Assembly: GCA_029863005.1 (NCBI GenBank) | Contig: JAOTWF010000020.1 | Coordinates: forward strand, 1-32,914 | Origin: Gammaproteobacteria bacterium | GTDB lineage: Bacteria > Pseudomonadota > Gammaproteobacteria > Acidiferrobacterales > Sulfurifustaceae | Direction of reading: 5' to 3' | Length of the DNA stretch: 32,914 nt | Shown: positions 30,046-32,914 of the stretch, piece by piece | Numbering within the stretch: position 1 is the first letter of the stretch | Layout: every line of letters begins with the position of its first letter | Translations under genes and position numbers: made by a program | Notes under the pieces: model-generated | Databases searched by the model: none | The model's input: only the letters and a program-made list of their open reading frames with translations | What the model was told of the DNA's origin: nothing

Positions 30046-31385
30046 TGCAGCCAGCCGTTGATCTGCTCCAGATCGGTTTCGCTCAAGGTTCCCGCCGCCA
30101 GTTTCAGCCGCAGCCCGTTCAGCAGGTAATCATACCGCGCGGAGGCCAAATCGCGCTTGGCGCGAAACAGGTCGCGGTTGGCGTCCAGCACGTCGAGGCT
30201 GGTGCCGATGCCGGCGGCGAAGCCCTCGGTCTTGGCGGAAAGCGCCGATTCGCTCGCCACCACCGCTTGCGTCAGCGCCGTGACTTTCGCCGCACCGCTT
30301 TCCACCCCGTGGTAGGCGGCGCGCGCGGTGCGCTCGGTGGCGCGGCGCACGGCCTCAAGTTCATGCTGGGCGGCGTCAAAACGGTGCGCCGCTTCCTGGG
30401 TGCGCGCGCTCACGAGCCCGCCCTGGAAAATCGGCACGTTCAGCTCGAGTCCGACCACGGTGTTGTCGCTGCGGATGCCGGTGCCGGTGATGCTGCCATC
30501 GCTGTCGCTGCGCGAACGCGAACCGACAATGTCGAGCGTCGGATAGTGCCCGGCCTGCAGGCGCTTGACTTCCTCGCGCGCGCTCTCGACCCCCTCGCGC
30601 CGCGCCCGCAGCGCGTGATTTTCCGAGAGCGCCTTCTCCACCCACGGCCGGATCTGCGCCGGTTCGGGGTTGATCGGCGGGAATTCCCCAAGGCGCGCGA
30701 GCACCTCGAACGCGCGCCCCGTGACTTCGCGCAGCGCCTCGCGTTTGTCCTGAAGATTATTCTGCGCGCTGATAACTTCGGCCCCGGCGATCTCGTAGCG
30801 GGCCCGGGCATCGTGCACGTCCGTGATGGTCGCGAGCCCCACTTGGAGCCGCGCGTCCGCCGTCTGTAATTGGCGGTGGATTGCCGCCTGCTCGGCGTTG
30901 GTGAACTCGAGATTGTCCTGCGCCGCCAGCACACCGAAGTAGGCCTCGGCCACACGCAAGACCAGCTCCTGTCCGGCGGCGGCGTATTCGGCCTCGGCGC
31001 GACGCACCTCGGCCCTGGCCTGCTTCAGTCCCGCGAACACCACACCGTTATACACCGGCTGGCTTACGTTCAGGCTGTAGTCGGCGCTGGAGAATTCAAA
31101 GCGCCCCGACGGCCGCCCGGGAATGAAGGCATCCGTCGCGGTCTCGGTGTCGTTGCGGTCGCGTGCGGCGCGCGCATTGATCGTGGGCAGCAACGTGGCA
31201 CGCGCCTGCGGCAGCTTCTCGCGCCCGGCAAGGTAGTTGGATTCGGCGGCACGGAACTTGGGATCGTTGGCGTGCGCGAGGTTATAAACCGCCACCAGGT
31301 CTTCCGCCGCGAGCGGCAGCGGCGCGAGCAATAGCCCCGCGAGCAGCGCCGGCCACCAGAGGATCAAACGCGCTGCAGGCGGCAT
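30042..31385 (-). CDS. tolC: TolC-family outer-membrane channel protein
   Basis: A 447-residue outer-membrane efflux protein, the exit duct for type I secretion and RND/MFS pumps. GGGGAT lies before the ATG. Signal peptide: residues 1-27 (RLILWWPALLAGLLLAPLPL, then AAEDL). Two repeated halves follow, each with long helices and a short beta segment: EDLVAVYNLAHANDPKFRAA with YSLNVSQPVYNGVVFAGLKQ, and a second with VGLELNVPIFQGGLVSARTQ. FAAGIGTSLDVLDANRDLFR and LASARYDYLLNGLRLKLAAG are the hallmark closing helices. No inner-membrane pump or adaptor gene is adjacent. It is coupled by ATGA to the NTF2-like gene and follows the rhodanese by 15 bp. Confidence 0.95.
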   Translation of the reverse strand: MPPAARLILWWPALLAGLLLAPLPLAAEDLVAVYNLAHANDPKFRAAESNYLAGREKLPQARATLLPTINARAARDRNDTETATDAFIPGRPSGRFEFSSADYSLNVSQPVYNGVVFAGLKQARAEVRRAEAEYAAAGQELVLRVAEAYFGVLAAQDNLEFTNAEQAAIHRQLQTADARLQVGLATITDVHDARARYEIAGAEVISAQNNLQDKREALREVTGRAFEVLARLGEFPPINPEPAQIRPWVEKALSENHALRARREGVESAREEVKRLQAGHYPTLDIVGSRSRSDSDGSITGTGIRSDNTVVGLELNVPIFQGGLVSARTQEAAHRFDAAQHELEAVRRATERTARAAYHGVESGAAKVTALTQAVVASESALSAKTEGFAAGIGTSLDVLDANRDLFRAKRDLASARYDYLLNGLRLKLAAGTLSETDLEQINGWLQ

Positions 31386-31400
31386 GGTCGGGCATCCCCT

Positions 31401-31724
31401 TCAGTAGGTCGGCATTTTCTTGTCGATCTCGGCCGCCCAGGCGGCGATGCCGCCCGTCACGTTGTGGAGCTTGTTAAAGCCCACGCGCTCGAGGTACAGC
31501 GCCACCTGCTGGCTGCGGATGCCGTGATGGCACAGCACCGCGATCTCGGTGTCCTTCGGCAGCTCCTCGGTGCGTGCCGGAACCGAGCGCATCGGGATGG
31601 AAATCACGCCGGGCAGGGAACAGACGTTGAGCTCCCATGGCTCGCGCACGTCCAGCACCACCAGCTTGCCGGGCTCCGAGTCCAGCCGCGCTTTCAAATC
31701 GCGCACGCTCAATTGCCGGATCAT
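31401..31724 (-). CDS. Single-domain rhodanese-like protein
   Basis: A 107-residue cytoplasmic protein with one rhodanese domain. LVVLDVREPWELNVCSLPGV (residues 21-40) is the CH2-A-type motif, and the active-site loop is C65-HHGIRS with the catalytic cysteine. GGIAAWAAEIDKKMPTY is the usual closing motif. The enzyme would move sulfane sulfur from a donor to an acceptor; the CHHGxRS loop is the form common in GlpE/YgaP-like single-domain proteins of this group. It lies between pcm and tolC, with 15 bp on each side, so all are likely one transcript. The link to tolC is conserved in many proteobacteria as far as I recall, with unknown meaning. Confidence 0.93.
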   Translation of the reverse strand: MIRQLSVRDLKARLDSEPGKLVVLDVREPWELNVCSLPGVISIPMRSVPARTEELPKDTEIAVLCHHGIRSQQVALYLERVGFNKLHNVTGGIAAWAAEIDKKMPTY

Positions 31725-31739
31725 CCCACCGCCCCCGAC

Positions 31740-32402
31740 TTAAAACACGAACCGGGGAGGTTCGAGGGCGTTTTGCAGTTTTGGAATGACGGTTTCGAAC
31801 AGCGACTTTTCCTCGAAGGCCTGTTCGCTGAGGCGGCGGATGCGCTTGACCTCCATCGCCGGGGCCGTGCCCACGATCGCGATCAGGCGCCCGCCGACGG
31901 TGAGGCTTTCCTGAAACGCCTCGGGCAGCAGCGGGGTGGAGCCGGTGAGCAAAATGACATCGTAGGGTTTCTGGCGGTCCCAGCCGCGCGCGCCATCGCC
32001 CACTTCGAGCGTGATATTGCGCACGCCATGGTGCGCGAGCTTGATCGCGGCCTCGGCGGTGAATTCCGGACGGATCTCGACACTGATCACGTGCCGCCCG
32101 AGGGCGGCCAAGAGTGCTGTCATGTAGCCGCTGCCGGTGCCGATTTCGAGGATCTTGTCGGTGGGGTTGATCTCCAGCTTCTGCAGCAGGCGCGCCTCGA
32201 GCTTGGGCGCCATCATCACCTCGCCGTGGCCGAGCGGGATGTTCATGTCCGCGAAGGCGAGGTTGCGGTGTTGCTTGGGCACGTAGTCCTCGCGCGGCAG
32301 GTGGGCGATGAGTTTCAGGACACGCTCATCGAGCACGTCCCAGGGCCGGATATGGCTCTCGATCATGTTCCGGCGTGCGACATCAAAATTCAGCGTGGAC
32401 AT
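31740..32402 (-). CDS. Divergent protein-L-isoaspartate O-methyltransferase-like protein
   Basis: A 220-residue class I methyltransferase of the PCMT family. The ATG at 32402 is chosen because it begins at the family's usual N-terminus (DVARRNMIESHIRPWDVLDE), and the longer ORF to 32582 runs back through the riboswitch. SAM motif I is ILEIGTGSGYMTALLAALG (residues 84-102), then VISVEIRPE, and VGDGARGWDRQKPYDVILLT is the post-motif block. The substrate loop differs: canonical enzymes have I-S-x-P-x-x-V-A-x-M, while here it reads IPLGHGEVMMAPKLEARLLQ. Repair of isoaspartyl residues is therefore not assured, although the gene would commonly be annotated pcm. It is the first gene of the operon with rhodanese and tolC, divergent from thiC. 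Confidence 0.85.
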   Translation of the reverse strand: MSTLNFDVARRNMIESHIRPWDVLDERVLKLIAHLPREDYVPKQHRNLAFADMNIPLGHGEVMMAPKLEARLLQKLEINPTDKILEIGTGSGYMTALLAALGRHVISVEIRPEFTAEAAIKLAHHGVRNITLEVGDGARGWDRQKPYDVILLTGSTPLLPEAFQESLTVGGRLIAIVGTAPAMEVKRIRRLSEQAFEEKSLFETVIPKLQNALEPPRFVF

Positions 32403-32546
32403 ATTTCTTACAGGGCGTAGGGGTAAAAGGGCGATTAGCGTATTAAGTTTGTTCCCGGCCCGCAAGCCAAAGACCTTTATGCCGCCATACGTCCCCGCGT
32501 TGTTGCATTCCCGGCACGAATCCTTTAGCTTGAATCCATCTGTGTG

Positions 32547-32623
32547 AGCTAGGGGTGCCGGCAGTGGCCGGCTGAGAAACACCCTTTGAACCTGAACCGG
32601 TTAGTCCCGGCGTAGGAAAGCTA
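32547..32623 (+). promoter_or_regulatory. TPP (thi-box) riboswitch upstream of thiC
   Basis: The conserved thiamin-pyrophosphate aptamer is visible. It has an AGGGGTGCC entry at 32551, the pyrimidine-sensing CTGAGA at 32572-32577, ACCCTTTGAACCTGA (32581-32595), then CCGGTTAG and CCCGGCGTAGGAAAGC (about 32607-32622). Stems P2-P5 can be drawn. It lies in the thiC leader, 68 nt before the ATG. High thiamin pyrophosphate should lower thiC expression, probably by hiding the ribosome site AGAGGTAG. No promoter could be placed confidently in 32403-32546. Confidence 0.95.
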
Positions 32624-32690
32624 TCTAAATAGGCTTCTTCAGTTTCACCCCGCCGCTCATACCCCTTATTCGTTTTAGAGAGGTAGTCCC

Positions 32691-32914
32691 ATGAGCGCCA
32701 ACCCCAAGGATATTCTGCAACCGGCATCCAAGCTTTCGGCCGAGGCCACGCGCCCGTTCCCGGCCTCCAGGAAGATTTACGTGCAAGGCCCGCGCCCCGA
32801 CCTCAAGGTCGGCATGCGCGAAGTCACGCAGACTCCGACCCCCTCGACCCACGGCGCGGAGGAAAACCCGCCGATCACCATCTACGACACCTCCGGGCCC
32901 TACACCGACCCGGG
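32691..32914 (+). CDS. thiC: Phosphomethylpyrimidine synthase ThiC, N-terminal end (3' truncated by window)
   Basis: The first 74 codons of ThiC, the radical-SAM enzyme that converts aminoimidazole ribotide to the HMP-phosphate pyrimidine of thiamin. AGAGGTAG lies 5 nt before the ATG. The segment [20 protein letters not shown], then REVTQTPTP, and the closing [14 protein letters not shown] are the conserved N-terminal ThiC sequence. The radical-SAM Cys cluster lies beyond the window. The TPP riboswitch in its leader confirms the identification. Confidence 0.97.
   Translation, partial: MSANPKDILQPASKLSAEATRPFPASRKIYVQGPRPDLKVGMREVTQTPTPSTHGAEENPPITIYDTSGPYTDP

Noticed and set aside
32403-32582. 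60-codon N-terminal extension of the PCMT-like gene
   Set aside because: It runs antisense through the TPP riboswitch and precedes the family's usual start.

Overview
The window looks like a contiguous chromosomal segment of a GC-rich, Gram-negative proteobacterium. Supporting this are an LPS inner-core and Kdo assembly cluster, a TolC-type outer-membrane channel, a glnE-ilvE pair, and a thiC gene behind a TPP riboswitch. The left half adds sulfur- and arsenic-related genes: an ArsR-rhodanese regulator, an SQR-like flavoprotein, a DsrE-family protein and an arsenite methyltransferase. A sulfur-oxidising gamma- or betaproteobacterium (for example an Acidiferrobacterales-like organism) fits, but that placement is an inference from gene content and was not tested.

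Layout. 1-350: the 3' end of groEL and a strong terminator. 487-3438 (+): three genes in a row for exported proteins, one DUF4412/LolA-like and two of unknown function. 3524-5788 (-): a Tat-exported aldo/keto reductase and a transporter of the ATP/ADP-translocase-like MFS group. 5944-7679 (-): an O-methyltransferase and arsM. 7898-10313: a divergent sulfur locus, with sqr-like and dsrE genes leftward and an arsR-rhodanese gene rightward, facing each other across a 12-6-12 palindrome. 10370-14524 (+): glnE, ilvE and a small CHCC zinc-finger gene; glnE carries an in-frame REP-like palindrome. 14552-15926 (-): a UbiE-like methyltransferase and a DUF456 membrane protein.

16137-29621 is an LPS cluster. 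waaF, waaQ-like, waaG-like and a CgeB-like gene form a tightly coupled run. They are followed by an FkbM methyltransferase, a GT4, a fourth GT9 enzyme, a small methyltransferase, an O-antigen ligase-like protein and a second CgeB-like paralogue. A WaaE-type GT2 runs the other way, then waaC and waaA. Together these would attach Kdo and heptoses to lipid A, extend and decorate the core, and ligate polymer to it.

29629-32402 (-): an operon of a PIMT-like methyltransferase, a single-domain rhodanese, TolC and an NTF2-like protein. 32547-32914 (+): TPP riboswitch and the start of thiC. No tRNA, rRNA, CRISPR array or recognisable transposase gene was seen. No gene-free stretch exceeds 300 bases; the longest, 32403-32690, holds the riboswitch.
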